A DNA stretch of 64,000 nt, taken from contig NZ_CP029255.1 of NCBI RefSeq assembly GCF_003122385.1, positions 3,782,001-3,846,000 of the forward strand. The letters are read 5' to 3'. Source of the stretch: Flavobacterium crocinum (lineage in GTDB: Bacteria; Bacteroidota; Bacteroidia; Flavobacteriales; Flavobacteriaceae). Below the pieces are notes generated by a model. It had not been told where the DNA came from and ran no database searches. It saw nothing but the letters and a program-made list of their open reading frames with translations. Position numbers and translations under genes: made by a program. The first letter of the stretch is position 1. Each line of letters starts with the position of its first letter. Of the stretch, positions 35,961-44,523 are shown piece after piece.

Positions 35961-36075
35961 CCCCGACGGGACAAATTTCAACATTTTTTTTGGATGATTT
36001 GAAGAAATTGGCTTTCTATATGTAGTGTCTGTCTTCCATTGGCTATGTAAATTTGGTTCAGATGTCCTGTTGGGG
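35961..36075. repeat. Short inverted-ended repeat, copy A
   Basis: About 115 bases bounded by CCCCGACGGGACA (35961-35973) and TGTCCTGTTGGGG (36063-36075), which are inverted with two differences. The interior (GATGATTTGAAGAAATTGGC, then AGTGTCTGTCTTCCATTGGC) recurs at 39316-39423 and 41197-41312. Similarity to copy B continues to about 36165 (AAAACCGCCTTA ... TTTTTGTGG). A 72-codon minus-strand frame across it has no family resemblance. The remaining bases to 36300 hold only a 33-codon frame (36185-36286) without recognisable identity. Confidence 0.7.
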
Positions 36076-36307
36076 ATTGAAGGAGATGTGCCTTCAAAAA
36101 ACAAATCGCTAACCTCTTTTATTAAAACCGCCTTATCTTTTTGTGGCAAAATTAGAGGTAACTTCACCGTCCTACTGATACTCCTATGACAGCAATAGCA
36201 AGAACAATTAAAATCAATATAAAAGAGTTATTAAAAGAATTGGAAATACCTAAATTGCAAGAGCCGGAAAATTTTTATTTATCATAAACCTTCAAAACCA
36301 ATCACAA

Positions 36308-36952
36308 ATGAAAACATTAACCAAAGAAATGCAGGCCGCAATAACTCCTTCCAAGGCTTTAGAGCTTTTAAAAGAAGGAAACCAGAGATTTGTAAGCAAC
36401 CTGAAAATAAACCGTAATCTTCTGCAGCAGGCCAATGAAACTTCAGACGGACAGCATCCTTTCGCTGTAATTCTGAGCTGTATAGACAGCCGAACTTCTG
36501 CCGAATTAATTTTCGACCAGGGACTTGGCGATATTTTCAGTGTGCGTATTGCCGGAAACATTATCAATGAGGACATTTTAGGCAGCATGGAGTTTGGCTG
36601 TAAAGTGGCAGGTTCAAAAATAATTGTAGTATTAGGCCATACAAAATGCGGAGCTGTAAAAGGTGCCTGTGACCATGTTGAAATGGGTAACCTCACAGCG
36701 CTGCTGACCAAAATAAGACTGGCAGTTGATGATGAAACCCAGACCAAAGAAAACCGCAATTCAGGCAATGCTGCTTTTGTAGAGAATGTGTCTGTCATTA
36801 ATGTTAAACGTACCGTTTCATCGATAATGCAGCGCAGTCCGATATTGAAAGAAATGATTGAAAACGGAGAAATTGGAATTGTTGGAGGATCACACGACAT
36901 TACTACAGGTGAAGTGACATTTTTTCCTGAAACTATTAAATTCGGATCGTAA
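36308..36952 (+). CDS. Beta-class carbonic anhydrase
   Basis: A 214-residue enzyme with all beta-class zinc and catalytic residues: Cys58, Asp60 and Arg62 in LSCIDSRTS, then His111 and Cys114 in LGHTKCGAVKGA. It also has the N-terminal helix KALELLKEGNQRFVSN typical of the family and ends with EIGIVGGSHDITTGEV. It interconverts carbon dioxide and bicarbonate in the cytoplasm. It stands alone, with a hairpin-rich gap after it. Confidence 0.97.
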   Translation: MKTLTKEMQAAITPSKALELLKEGNQRFVSNLKINRNLLQQANETSDGQHPFAVILSCIDSRTSAELIFDQGLGDIFSVRIAGNIINEDILGSMEFGCKVAGSKIIVVLGHTKCGAVKGACDHVEMGNLTALLTKIRLAVDDETQTKENRNSGNAAFVENVSVINVKRTVSSIMQRSPILKEMIENGEIGIVGGSHDITTGEVTFFPETIKFGS

Positions 36953-37026
36953 AAAGTAAGGACAGCAGATTCTCTCAATACTGAAAATAAGCAGTGCGAA
37001 AAAAGGGCATTCATCGTAGATTAAAA

Positions 37027-37062
37027 TGACATTTTTTCATAGTGAATAATGAAAAAATGTCA
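37027..37062. promoter_or_regulatory. Perfect 14-bp hairpin between carbonic anhydrase and Hsp20
   Basis: TGACATTTTTTCAT, an 8-nt loop and ATGAAAAAATGTCA pair without mismatch. No T tract follows (GAATTAGCC), so it could end transcription only weakly; it may instead be an operator or a thermosensitive structure ahead of the heat-shock gene. Confidence 0.6.
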
Positions 37063-37157
37063 GAATTAGCCCCTGGCATATTATTTGTTTTTTTCTTGGT
37101 GCACACCTTTGTGCAAGTTCAAAAATTTATTGTATAACAATTTTAAAAATTACTGTT

Positions 37158-37610
37158 ATGAATCTTATTAAAAGAAATGGAGGCCATATGCCGGCTTTCC
37201 AACGTTTGTTTTTTGATGATGTTTTTGGCCGCGATCTTTTCAATTGGGAAAACAACAATTTTTCAACCACAAGCACCACACTGCCTTCAGTGAATATTAA
37301 GGAAACTGACGAAAATTATGAAGTGGAGGTTGCCGCTCCCGGTATGAGCAAGGATGACTTCAAGGTTACCCTTGATAATGGACAGCTGCTTATTTCTTCG
37401 TCTAAACAGGAACATGTAAATCAAGAGGAAGAAAATTACACCCGCAGAGAGTTCAGTTATCAATCTTTCCAGAGAAGTTTTATACTGCCTAAAAATGTAG
37501 TGGACGAAGATAGAATTCGTGCCCGTTACGAAAATGGAATTTTACTGCTGTCGATTCCAAAACTGGAACAGGCCAGACAAAAGTCACCAAGGATGATAGA
37601 GATTTCTTAA
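37158..37610 (+). CDS. Hsp20/alpha-crystallin small heat-shock protein
   Basis: A 150-residue protein with an alpha-crystallin domain (about 40-140): LPSVNIKETDENYEVEVAAPG, then GQLLISSSKQ, FQRSFILPKNV and the closing ARYENGILLLSIPK with the GILxLxxPK motif. Small heat-shock proteins hold unfolding proteins as oligomers in the cytoplasm. The N-terminal arm carries Phe-rich residues (FQRLFFDDVFGRDLF), normal for the family. A terminator follows 22 bases later. Confidence 0.95.
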   Translation: MNLIKRNGGHMPAFQRLFFDDVFGRDLFNWENNNFSTTSTTLPSVNIKETDENYEVEVAAPGMSKDDFKVTLDNGQLLISSSKQEHVNQEEENYTRREFSYQSFQRSFILPKNVVDEDRIRARYENGILLLSIPKLEQARQKSPRMIEIS

Positions 37611-37632
37611 AAATTTTTATCAATTTTTTATT

Positions 37633-37661
37633 GAAAGCTGCCCCCATAAAGGCAGCTTTCT
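37633..37661 (+). terminator. Terminator-like hairpin after Hsp20
   Basis: GAAAGCTGCC, an 8-nt loop, GGCAGCTTTC: a perfect 10-bp stem followed by a short T pair only. It lies between hsp20 and the antiporter gene. Confidence 0.75.
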
Positions 37662-37679
37662 TGATAATAATTTAAAAAT

Positions 37680-38834
37680 ATGCTGTCACAATTATTCTCG
37701 GGGATAGCTGTGCTTTCCCTTATTGTCTTATTGTTGATTTTATTGCTTCGACGTTTAAAGCAGCCTTACTTTATCGCTTACATAGCGGCCGGTGTACTTT
37801 TAGGTCCTCAGGTATTTAATATTATTCACAAACCTGATGTGATATCAGAACTTGGTGAGATAGGTATCATTATTATGATGTTTTCTATAGGAAGCGAGAT
37901 TGACCTTCAATACCTCACGCGTAATTTTTACAAGCCGCTGATGATTTCAGTTGTTCAGATTTTGCTTAGTTTTATCTGCATGTATTTTGTAGGATCATAT
38001 GCAGGATGGGAAATTACAACAATTGTACTGACTGCTTTTACAATCAGCATCAGTAGTTCGGCAATTGTATTTCAGTATCTGACCAGAACAGGCGAAATTA
38101 AAAGTCAGCTCGGCATGATTACCTGCGGTGTATTATTAATACAGGATATATTGGTTATACCTATGATACTGGTATTGAATTTTATGTCAGGTGCCGCTGT
38201 ATCATTAGTCCAATTGATAAAAGTATGCGCAGGAGGTGTATTAATGATTCTTTTTTTGAAAGGGGCTCTGACTAAAAAACTTTTTAAAATTCCGATGCAG
38301 AAAGAGATTACTGCTGACCATGAACTGCAGGTTTTTATCGGCTTTAGTATTTGTTTCACAATGGCCTGGATCAGCGGATGGTTTGGCTTGTCTACTGCTT
38401 TTGGTGCTTTTGCTTCAGGAATATTGATCGGGCATGATAAGGCAACGCACTGGCTGGGCAGTTCCCTTATTCCTTTTAGGGTATTTTTTATGGCTTTCTT
38501 TTTCTTAGCTGTAGGACTACAGTTAGATATTAATTTTTTTATTCAAAATGCAGGTACAATTATATTGATTTCATTTTCAGTACTCTTTATAAGCAGCCTG
38601 ATCAATACCATTCTTTTTAAACTGACTAAGAACTCCTGGCGAGACAGTTTATATGCAGGGGCACTCTTATCGCAGATAGGGGAATTCAGTTTTATTTTAA
38701 TGACCATGGCAGCTTCTTTAAAATTAGTAGAAAATTATACGTATCAAATAACATTGGCTGTAATTACTTCAACTATGATGCTGACTACAATCTGGCTTAT
38801 GATTATTCAGCAGCTAATTTACAGGCTAAAATAG
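37680..38834 (+). CDS. CPA2-family cation:proton antiporter (Kef/GerN-like)
   Basis: A 384-residue membrane protein with about eleven or twelve helices. It opens with the CPA2 pattern (RLKQPYFIAYIAAGVLLGPQ; LGEIGIIIMMFSIGSEIDLQ) and has SISSSAIVFQ and ISGWFGLSTAFGAFASGILI later. No C-terminal TrkA-N nucleotide-binding domain is present, so it is the membrane part only. It exchanges sodium or potassium for protons. It starts 70 bases after hsp20 behind a hairpin; a stress or pH role is plausible. Confidence 0.93.
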   Translation: MLSQLFSGIAVLSLIVLLLILLLRRLKQPYFIAYIAAGVLLGPQVFNIIHKPDVISELGEIGIIIMMFSIGSEIDLQYLTRNFYKPLMISVVQILLSFICMYFVGSYAGWEITTIVLTAFTISISSSAIVFQYLTRTGEIKSQLGMITCGVLLIQDILVIPMILVLNFMSGAAVSLVQLIKVCAGGVLMILFLKGALTKKLFKIPMQKEITADHELQVFIGFSICFTMAWISGWFGLSTAFGAFASGILIGHDKATHWLGSSLIPFRVFFMAFFFLAVGLQLDINFFIQNAGTIILISFSVLFISSLINTILFKLTKNSWRDSLYAGALLSQIGEFSFILMTMAASLKLVENYTYQITLAVITSTMMLTTIWLMIIQQLIYRLK

Positions 38835-39009
38835 AAAGGAAAGGTTGTTTTTTCTTTTGACCCTGCAGGACTGTAATTTCTTTTTCCGAGAATTGTTTTT
38901 TTTATAAGGCCCAAAGAAAAAATATGTCAGTGATGAATTGATTGTGAACGGCCTGTCTAAGATAATATGAAATCCTATTAGCATCATAATTTATACTATG
39001 ATTGACAGT

Positions 39010-39150
39010 GTTTGTTTTTTAGGAGCTTTTCCCGCTATACGTTGCGATCTTTTGTGCCTAACGCCGGCGAAAAATGATTTCACTGCACACGAGCGAAGCG
39101 AACTGGTGAAGCAGTCAGGCTAGGGCTGCTCAGGTGCCCTTTTTGTCTTG
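39010..39150 (+). ncRNA. GC-rich structured intergenic block of unknown nature
   Basis: In an otherwise AT-rich gap, about 140 bases are GC-rich and full of short complementary stretches (GGAGCTTTTCCCGCTATACG, AACGCCGGCG, GAGCGAAGCGAACTGG, then GCTAGGGCTGCTCAGGTGCCC and a T run). No frame is open across it. The composition and the closing T run look like a structured RNA or a dispersed element. I have an unverified impression that a similar TTTCCCGCTAT... block occurs in other flavobacterial intergenic regions. Confidence 0.35.
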
Positions 39151-39276
39151 GAGAACTGCAATTCAAAACCAATTGTTGTACTTCTAATCAATAACCAATC
39201 ACCTTTTTATACTGATGCAATAGAACATAGCCTGCGGCGGCTTTTTAGATTAATAAAAAAACAGAAGGTTATAATA

Positions 39277-39311
39277 AAAAAGGCGCCAATTGCCTTCAAT
39301 TGGCGCCTTTT
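39277..39311 (+). terminator. Strong terminator-like hairpin heading repeat copy B
   Basis: GGCGCCAATTG, a 4-nt loop, CAATTGGCGCC with flanking A and T runs: a perfect 11-bp stem. No gene ends close by; the same hairpin with one change heads repeat copy C. Confidence 0.85.
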
Positions 39312-39315
39312 GGCT

Positions 39316-39508
39316 GTGATGAATTTCAACAAAATTTATGGAAGCTTTGAAGAGATTGGCGTATTATATTTAGTGTCTGTCTTTCATTGGCTTTATAAAT
39401 TTGGTTTGGATGTCCAGTTACGGATTTGTGGAAAATGTAGCATCAAAAAAATAAAATATTATCCTATTTTTAGTAAAACCGCCTTAGCTTTTTTGTGGTA
39501 AAATCAGA
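39316..39508. repeat. Short repeat, copy B (degenerate left end)
   Basis: GAATTTCAACAAAATTTATG ... TTTAGTGTCTGTCTTTCATTGGC ... GGTTTGGATGTCCAGTTACGG matches copies A and C in order and orientation; the left inverted end is lost. The part after 39424 (AAAACCGCCTTAGC, TTTTTGTGG) also matches the flank of copy A. The rest of the 38835-39679 gap holds the structured block at 39010-39150 and nothing else I can identify; a 117-codon frame running through the repeat looks like chance. Confidence 0.6.
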
Positions 39509-39679
39509 AGCTACTCCAATATTTGCATGGTACGATTTTGCCAGAAAAATTAGAATGGTCAAATATTTTGTTTCATTTTATAAGATGAAACGTATTTTTT
39601 TTCAATTTGTAAGGGTAAGTGAACTTTTATAAATAATTTTAAATAACGATTTTGATATTTAACTATTTAAAATATTTTT

Positions 39680-41017
39680 ATGAAAAAATCATTTCTATAC
39701 CTCTCTATGTTTTTATTATTACTGTCTTGTAAAAAAGAACAAAAAGTAATTGATAATAAGAATGTATCTAAAGCTGAAGCATTATCAGATAATGATATTT
39801 CAGATGCCTATTTGTATCTGCTTGGGAGAGCATTTGTACTTAGACAACAGCGTCTTGATTTTGAAAAAGAAGGTTTTCAATGGAATAAAATTCAGTATCG
39901 CGCACCGGGTGGAGTTAACTGGGCGAATCCAAATTTGGACGTAGTCTATATGGAAGCCTGGATAGCGGTTGATGAGAATAATTATGTTATATTGGAAATT
40001 CCTAAAATTGAGGGACGTTATTACACCTGGCATATGCTAAATGGATGGGGAGAAACCATACTTAATATTAACGAGAGAACCTTTCCTCAAAAACCTTACG
40101 GTAAATATGCTTTATGCTTGAAAGGCAGTAATCCAAAAATACCGGGTGATGCACTTCGAGTTGATCTTCCCGTGAAAACATCGCGGGTTTTGGCGCGTTT
40201 GGAACTAGGTAAAAATGTTCAGGAGGCGGTAATTCTTGAAAAGCAGTTTAAAGTAATTGAAAGCGGTAAACCACAGATAAGGCCATTTTATAAGTTAGCT
40301 CACTTTACAAATGATAAATTGCCGGGAGCAGAACTATTTGATGACGCCAGTGGAATTTTAAACAGCGAGCCAGATATTAACAAAGGAATGGAAAATGTAC
40401 GAGCTAAAGTTAAGGAGGTAGAAAAATTGGTAAAATCAGGAAGTGAAGCTAGAACCAGAGTGGATCAGATAATTAAACAGAAGTCATTAAAGGAGCTTGC
40501 TGAATTAATTAAAACGCCCGGAGAAAAACAAAATGGATGGTCGCATCCTGTTGGAATAGGAAATTATGGATCAAACTTTAAAACCCGAACCGTGGTTAAT
40601 CTGGGAGGAATCTGGGCTAATAATTTACGAGAAGCCATTTACTTTATCAGAACAGGAAATGATGGAAGTGCAGTCTACACTCAGACTTTCGCTAAAAATG
40701 AGCTGCCTCAGTCCAAAGTAAAATATTTCTGGTCTGTGATCTGTGTTGACGGAAAAGAGTTTAAGGTGATTCCAAATCCTCTGAAAAGATATCTTTTAAA
40801 TAATCAATCACCATTAAAATTCAATAATGACGGTTCACTGACTATTATTTATAGCCCTAAAAAACCTCAAAATTTGCCGGAATCCAACTGGATACCGACG
40901 CCTGAGGGTAAAAAATACAACCTAACTTTTAGATATTATGGACCATCGCAGGATATAATCGATGGCAGTTATTCTCCGCCGGATTTACTAAAGCAACAAA
41001 CGTCAAAAATTAATTAA
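39680..41017 (+). CDS. DUF1254/DUF1214 domain lipoprotein
   Basis: A 445-residue lipoprotein (FLYLSMFLLLLSCKKEQK, Cys near 17). The N-terminal half has the DUF1254 features (PNLDVVYMEAWIAVDENNYV; GRYYTWHMLNGWGETI), and the C-terminal part is DUF1214: FWSVICVDGKEFKVIPNPLKR, NDGSLTIIYSPKKP, NWIPTPEGKKYNLTFRYYGP. These proteins are widespread and mostly uncharacterised; the fold is beta-rich. It stands alone between two copies of the short repeat. Its substrate cannot be inferred. Confidence 0.88.
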   Translation: MKKSFLYLSMFLLLLSCKKEQKVIDNKNVSKAEALSDNDISDAYLYLLGRAFVLRQQRLDFEKEGFQWNKIQYRAPGGVNWANPNLDVVYMEAWIAVDENNYVILEIPKIEGRYYTWHMLNGWGETILNINERTFPQKPYGKYALCLKGSNPKIPGDALRVDLPVKTSRVLARLELGKNVQEAVILEKQFKVIESGKPQIRPFYKLAHFTNDKLPGAELFDDASGILNSEPDINKGMENVRAKVKEVEKLVKSGSEARTRVDQIIKQKSLKELAELIKTPGEKQNGWSHPVGIGNYGSNFKTRTVVNLGGIWANNLREAIYFIRTGNDGSAVYTQTFAKNELPQSKVKYFWSVICVDGKEFKVIPNPLKRYLLNNQSPLKFNNDGSLTIIYSPKKPQNLPESNWIPTPEGKKYNLTFRYYGPSQDIIDGSYSPPDLLKQQTSKIN

Positions 41018-41157
41018 CTATAATTATATGATCTCGAGGCTAAGTTAATAAGAGTAGAAAAATATAAAAGAAATTAAACTCACTAGTTCTACTTTATTTT
41101 CTTAGGAATCAACAATGATTCAAAGCTAGTCTATGTTAATATGGTAAATGGAAAAAA

Positions 41158-41187
41158 GGCGCCAATTGTCTTCAATTGACGCCTTTT
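41158..41187 (+). terminator. Terminator-like hairpin heading repeat copy C
   Basis: GGCGCCAATTG, a 4-nt loop, CAATTGACGCC then TTTT; the stem is the one at 39282-39307 with a single change. It lies 140 bases past the DUF1254 gene. Confidence 0.75.
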
Positions 41188-41196
41188 GGCTTTGTG

Positions 41197-41312
41197 ACGG
41201 GGACAGGACAAATTACAACATCATTTTTGGATGATTTGAAGAAATTGGCTTTTTATATGTAATGTCTGTCTTCCATTGGCTTTGTAAATTTGGTTTAGAT
41301 GTCCCGTCGGGA
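41197..41312. repeat. Short inverted-ended repeat, copy C
   Basis: Begins GGGGACAGGACA and ends TGTCCCGTCGGG (41300-41311); the interior GATGATTTGAAGAAATTGGC and TGTCTGTCTTCCATTGGC match copy A almost base for base. The right end is the exact reverse complement of the left end of copy A, so the ends are terminal inverted repeats of about 12 bases. The rest of the gap to 41555 shows only AT-rich leader sequence. Confidence 0.7.
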
Positions 41313-41554
41313 TTCATGGGAAAATCTATTTGATTTCTAAATTGATTAAATGAATATTAGTATTTTTATTATTTCGTATCAGATATATTGTTTGCTCATT
41401 TGTGTACGTGAAATAAAAGTTTAATTTTACTTTTTAAACTATACACCTTTTCCTGTTTGTCATTTAAAAAATAATCCTTCCTAATTATTTAGACAAACGC
41501 GATTAAAGAATGCATTTTAAATGCTTATTTTTTATTTACAAAACTCAAAATTTC

Positions 41555-44293
41555 ATGTATCAATTTGTAAAATATATTTTGATGCTCATTTTGGCATCTT
41601 TAAGTTTAATATCCTGTAAACAAAAACAGGGAGACAAAATTAGAGTTGGTTTCTCACAGGCGATGACGACGGACGATTGGCGCAAGCAAATGAACAGTTC
41701 AATAAAAATTGAAGCTTCTTTGCGACCTGAAGTCGATTTGACAATCAAAGACGCCAATAATAATGTCGATAAACAAATCGAAGATATCGAGCGTTTTATT
41801 TCTAATAAAGTGGATGTTATTATTGTATCGCCAATTCAGTCCAAACCTTTAACGGCAGTTGTCGAAAAATCAATAAAAGCAGGAATTCCTGTTCTTGTTG
41901 TCGATCGAAAAATTGAAGGAGAAAGTTACACAGCTTATCTCGGAGCAGATAATATTGAAATTGGACGAATCGCCGGTCGCTACATTATCTCGCACAGTAA
42001 AGCTTCTGGCAATATTATAGAAATTACAGGCGCCAGCGGATCATCTCCGGCTTACGAAAGAACGCTTGGTTTCAATCAGATTATCAACGAGAATAAGCGT
42101 TTTAAAATTGTAAATACCATTCAGGGCGATTGGGAAAAAGAATCAGTTAAAGCGCCTTTAAAGGCCATTCTTCTGCAAAATCCAAATGTTGAATATATCT
42201 TCGCTCATAACGACAGAATGGCTTTAAGCGCCTGGGAAACTGCTAAAACCCTGGGACTTGAAAAGAAAATAAAGTTTATTGGTGTGGATGCCTTAAACTC
42301 CGTAAATGGTGGTATTGAGTTGGTAAAAAGTGGCGTTCTTGATGGAACGATTTTATACCCAACCGGAGGAAACGAGGCTCTAAAACTGGCATTGAAAATG
42401 TACAACAAAGAATCGATTTCCAGAAACAATATCTTAAATACGATTGTTATTGATAAAAACAATGCTGAAATTATCGAAAACCAAATGGATAAAGTCGATC
42501 AACAGCAATTGGTAATCGAATCACAGCAAGGTGCTATTAAAGTTCAGGAAAGAGAATATGCTTCGCAGAATAATTTGGTAAGATTGCTTAGCTTTTTTCT
42601 TGTAATTATTTTGAGCTTAACGATTTACAGTATTTATTCTACAATTTCGATTTCAAAAAAGAAAAAACAATTAGAAAGAATTAATCAAACGGTAATTGAC
42701 CAAAACAATGAAATTCAGGAAATGGCTCAGATTGCAGCTAAAAGCAACGAAGCAAAACTGAATTTCTTCACCGGACTTTCGCATGAATTTAAAACTCCTA
42801 TCACTTTAATAATGAGTTATGTGGAATCTTTAATAGAAAATGATAAAATTAAAGGAACTGCATTGATTGACGAAGTTAAATTAATCCATAAAAATTCTAA
42901 CCGCTTATTGCGATTAATTAATCAATTGTTAGATTTCAGAAAAATCGAAGAGCAAAAATTTACTTTAAGAGCTTCCAATACTAAGATTTACGATTTTACG
43001 AATGAAGTCATGATTAATTTCAAAGGTGAAGCTGCGCGCAGAAATATTGATTTTCAGTTAAGCTGTAAAAACAAAAATATGGAACTGTTTATTGATCGCG
43101 GTTTAATGGATAAAGTGTATTTTAATTTATTGTCAAATGCGTTTAAATTTACGCCGGATAATGGTAAAATTAGTATTTCAATTGTCGAAAATCAGGATAA
43201 TACGGTAAAGATACATTTTAAAGATTCCGGAATTGGAATTCCTGACGATGAGCTTTCAAATGTTTTTGATCCATTTTTCAGGGCTTCAAATAATAATAAA
43301 AATAGTTCAGGAATTGGTTTGCATTTGTCTAAAGAGTTTGTGCTTTTGCATCAGGGAACTATTGAACTGAAATCTAAACAAGGGAGCGAATTTGTAATTA
43401 CTTTATTAAAAGGAAACAGTCATTTGCAGCCTAGTGAAATTATTCAGAAAGTCGAAAGCCTGACCAGTATTCCGAATTTAATTACCGATAATTTAAACAT
43501 AGAACCCGATTTAAAAGAATCAAATACGATTTCAGATTCTGAAAAACATTCGCTGCTAATTATTGAAGACAATGTAGATTTGGTTAATTTTCTAAAAGCA
43601 AAACTTTCCAATGAATATGTAGTTTACAATTCTGACGGAAGCGATGCCATTGAAAAAGCATTGGAAATTATTCCGGACATTATTATTTGCGATATTAATT
43701 TAGTTGATAAAGATGGTTACGAAATTAGCAAAGAACTAAAGAAAGACCTTCGTTCCTCACATATTCCTATTATAATTCTAACGGCGCAAAGTAACAAAGA
43801 ATCTGTTTTAAAAGGCTTGCAGAGTGGAGTAGATCAATATTTGACAAAACCTTTTAGCCTTTCAATTCTAAAACAATCTCTATCGAGTTTGCTTTTCAAT
43901 AGAGAAAAACTACGCTATTATTACACCAATAATATTTACAGAGTTGAACCTGAATCTAAGTTTGGAAATCAGGAACAGTCCTTTATTACCAAAATGAATG
44001 ACATTATTAAAAAGAATGTTGAGAATCCAAAGTTTTCGGTTGAAGATTTGGCGGATAAATTGGGTGTTTCGAGAGTTCAGCTGTATAGAAAAGTGAAAGC
44101 AATTATCGGAATTAATATTAGCGATCATATTAATAATGTCAAATTAGAGAAAGCAGCAGAGCTTTTGAAGTCAAATGACATGAATATTTCTGAAATTGCC
44201 TACTCGTTAGGTTTCTCTTCTCCAAACTATTTTTCTACAGCTTTTAAGAATAAATTTGGAATTTCTCCTAAAGAATATAAAACGACCAGCTAA
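41555..44293 (+). CDS. Hybrid two-component regulator with sugar-binding sensor (fructan HTCS)
   Basis: About 912 residues from the ATG at 41555 (MYQFVKYILMLILASLSLI). After an N-terminal anchor ending in a lipobox-like LISC, a periplasmic binding-protein domain of the ribose/fructose type (about 28-305: IRVGFSQAMTTDDWRKQMNS; ADNIEIGRIAGRYI; FAHNDRMALSAWE) is followed by a membrane helix (about 345-362), HisKA (His near 410 in GLSHEFKTP), HATPase (NLLSNAFKF, GSGIG-like DSGIGI), a receiver (ICDINLVDKDGYE) and a C-terminal AraC helix-turn-helix (about 825-912). This architecture matches the fructose-sensing regulator of the Bacteroides thetaiotaomicron fructan locus (BT1754), which binds free fructose. 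All downstream genes fit that role. Confidence 0.94.
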   Translation: MYQFVKYILMLILASLSLISCKQKQGDKIRVGFSQAMTTDDWRKQMNSSIKIEASLRPEVDLTIKDANNNVDKQIEDIERFISNKVDVIIVSPIQSKPLTAVVEKSIKAGIPVLVVDRKIEGESYTAYLGADNIEIGRIAGRYIISHSKASGNIIEITGASGSSPAYERTLGFNQIINENKRFKIVNTIQGDWEKESVKAPLKAILLQNPNVEYIFAHNDRMALSAWETAKTLGLEKKIKFIGVDALNSVNGGIELVKSGVLDGTILYPTGGNEALKLALKMYNKESISRNNILNTIVIDKNNAEIIENQMDKVDQQQLVIESQQGAIKVQEREYASQNNLVRLLSFFLVIILSLTIYSIYSTISISKKKKQLERINQTVIDQNNEIQEMAQIAAKSNEAKLNFFTGLSHEFKTPITLIMSYVESLIENDKIKGTALIDEVKLIHKNSNRLLRLINQLLDFRKIEEQKFTLRASNTKIYDFTNEVMINFKGEAARRNIDFQLSCKNKNMELFIDRGLMDKVYFNLLSNAFKFTPDNGKISISIVENQDNTVKIHFKDSGIGIPDDELSNVFDPFFRASNNNKNSSGIGLHLSKEFVLLHQGTIELKSKQGSEFVITLLKGNSHLQPSEIIQKVESLTSIPNLITDNLNIEPDLKESNTISDSEKHSLLIIEDNVDLVNFLKAKLSNEYVVYNSDGSDAIEKALEIIPDIIICDINLVDKDGYEISKELKKDLRSSHIPIIILTAQSNKESVLKGLQSGVDQYLTKPFSLSILKQSLSSLLFNREKLRYYYTNNIYRVEPESKFGNQEQSFITKMNDIIKKNVENPKFSVEDLADKLGVSRVQLYRKVKAIIGINISDHINNVKLEKAAELLKSNDMNISEIAYSLGFSSPNYFSTAFKNKFGISPKEYKTTS

Positions 44294-44357
44294 TTTGTCT
44301 TTGAAATTGTTTCTTTTAAAGTATCAATTTTGAAGGTTATGTAACAAAATCGAAACT

Positions 44358-44400
44358 ACAAGGTTTTCGTAAAAGTTTTTTAATTTGTGTAAAACCTTGT
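44358..44400. promoter_or_regulatory. 10-bp inverted repeat between regulator and transporter genes
   Basis: ACAAGGTTTT (44358-44367) and AAAACCTTGT (44391-44400) are perfect inverted copies, 23 bases apart. No T run follows, so it may be an operator for the AraC output domain of the regulator or a weak terminator after its gene. Confidence 0.45.
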
Positions 44401-44523
44401 AAATAAAGGCTTTGAGTTTAAAGTGCTAAACTATCAATATTTATAGAAATAAATTGTAACATCATTAAAAATAAGTTGTTTTTTTTGCAGATATCTTAGC
44501 AACAAGTTTTTAATACATGTACA

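Noticed and set aside
35949..36167. 72-codon minus-strand frame over repeat copy A
   Set aside because: Lies wholly on a repeated non-coding element; the frame is not kept in copies B and C.
36185..36286. 33-codon frame (MTAIARTIKINIKELLKELE at start) before the carbonic anhydrase gene
   Set aside because: Looks protein-like and could be a gene remnant, but it is too short and matches no family I know.
36292..37014. 240-codon minus-strand frame opposite the carbonic anhydrase
   Set aside because: Shadow of the well-supported carbonic anhydrase gene; Ser/Pro-rich translation without family resemblance.
39148..39501. 117-codon plus-strand frame in the gap before the DUF1254 gene
   Set aside because: Runs through the terminator hairpin and repeat copy B, and the repeat's other copies do not keep the frame open.
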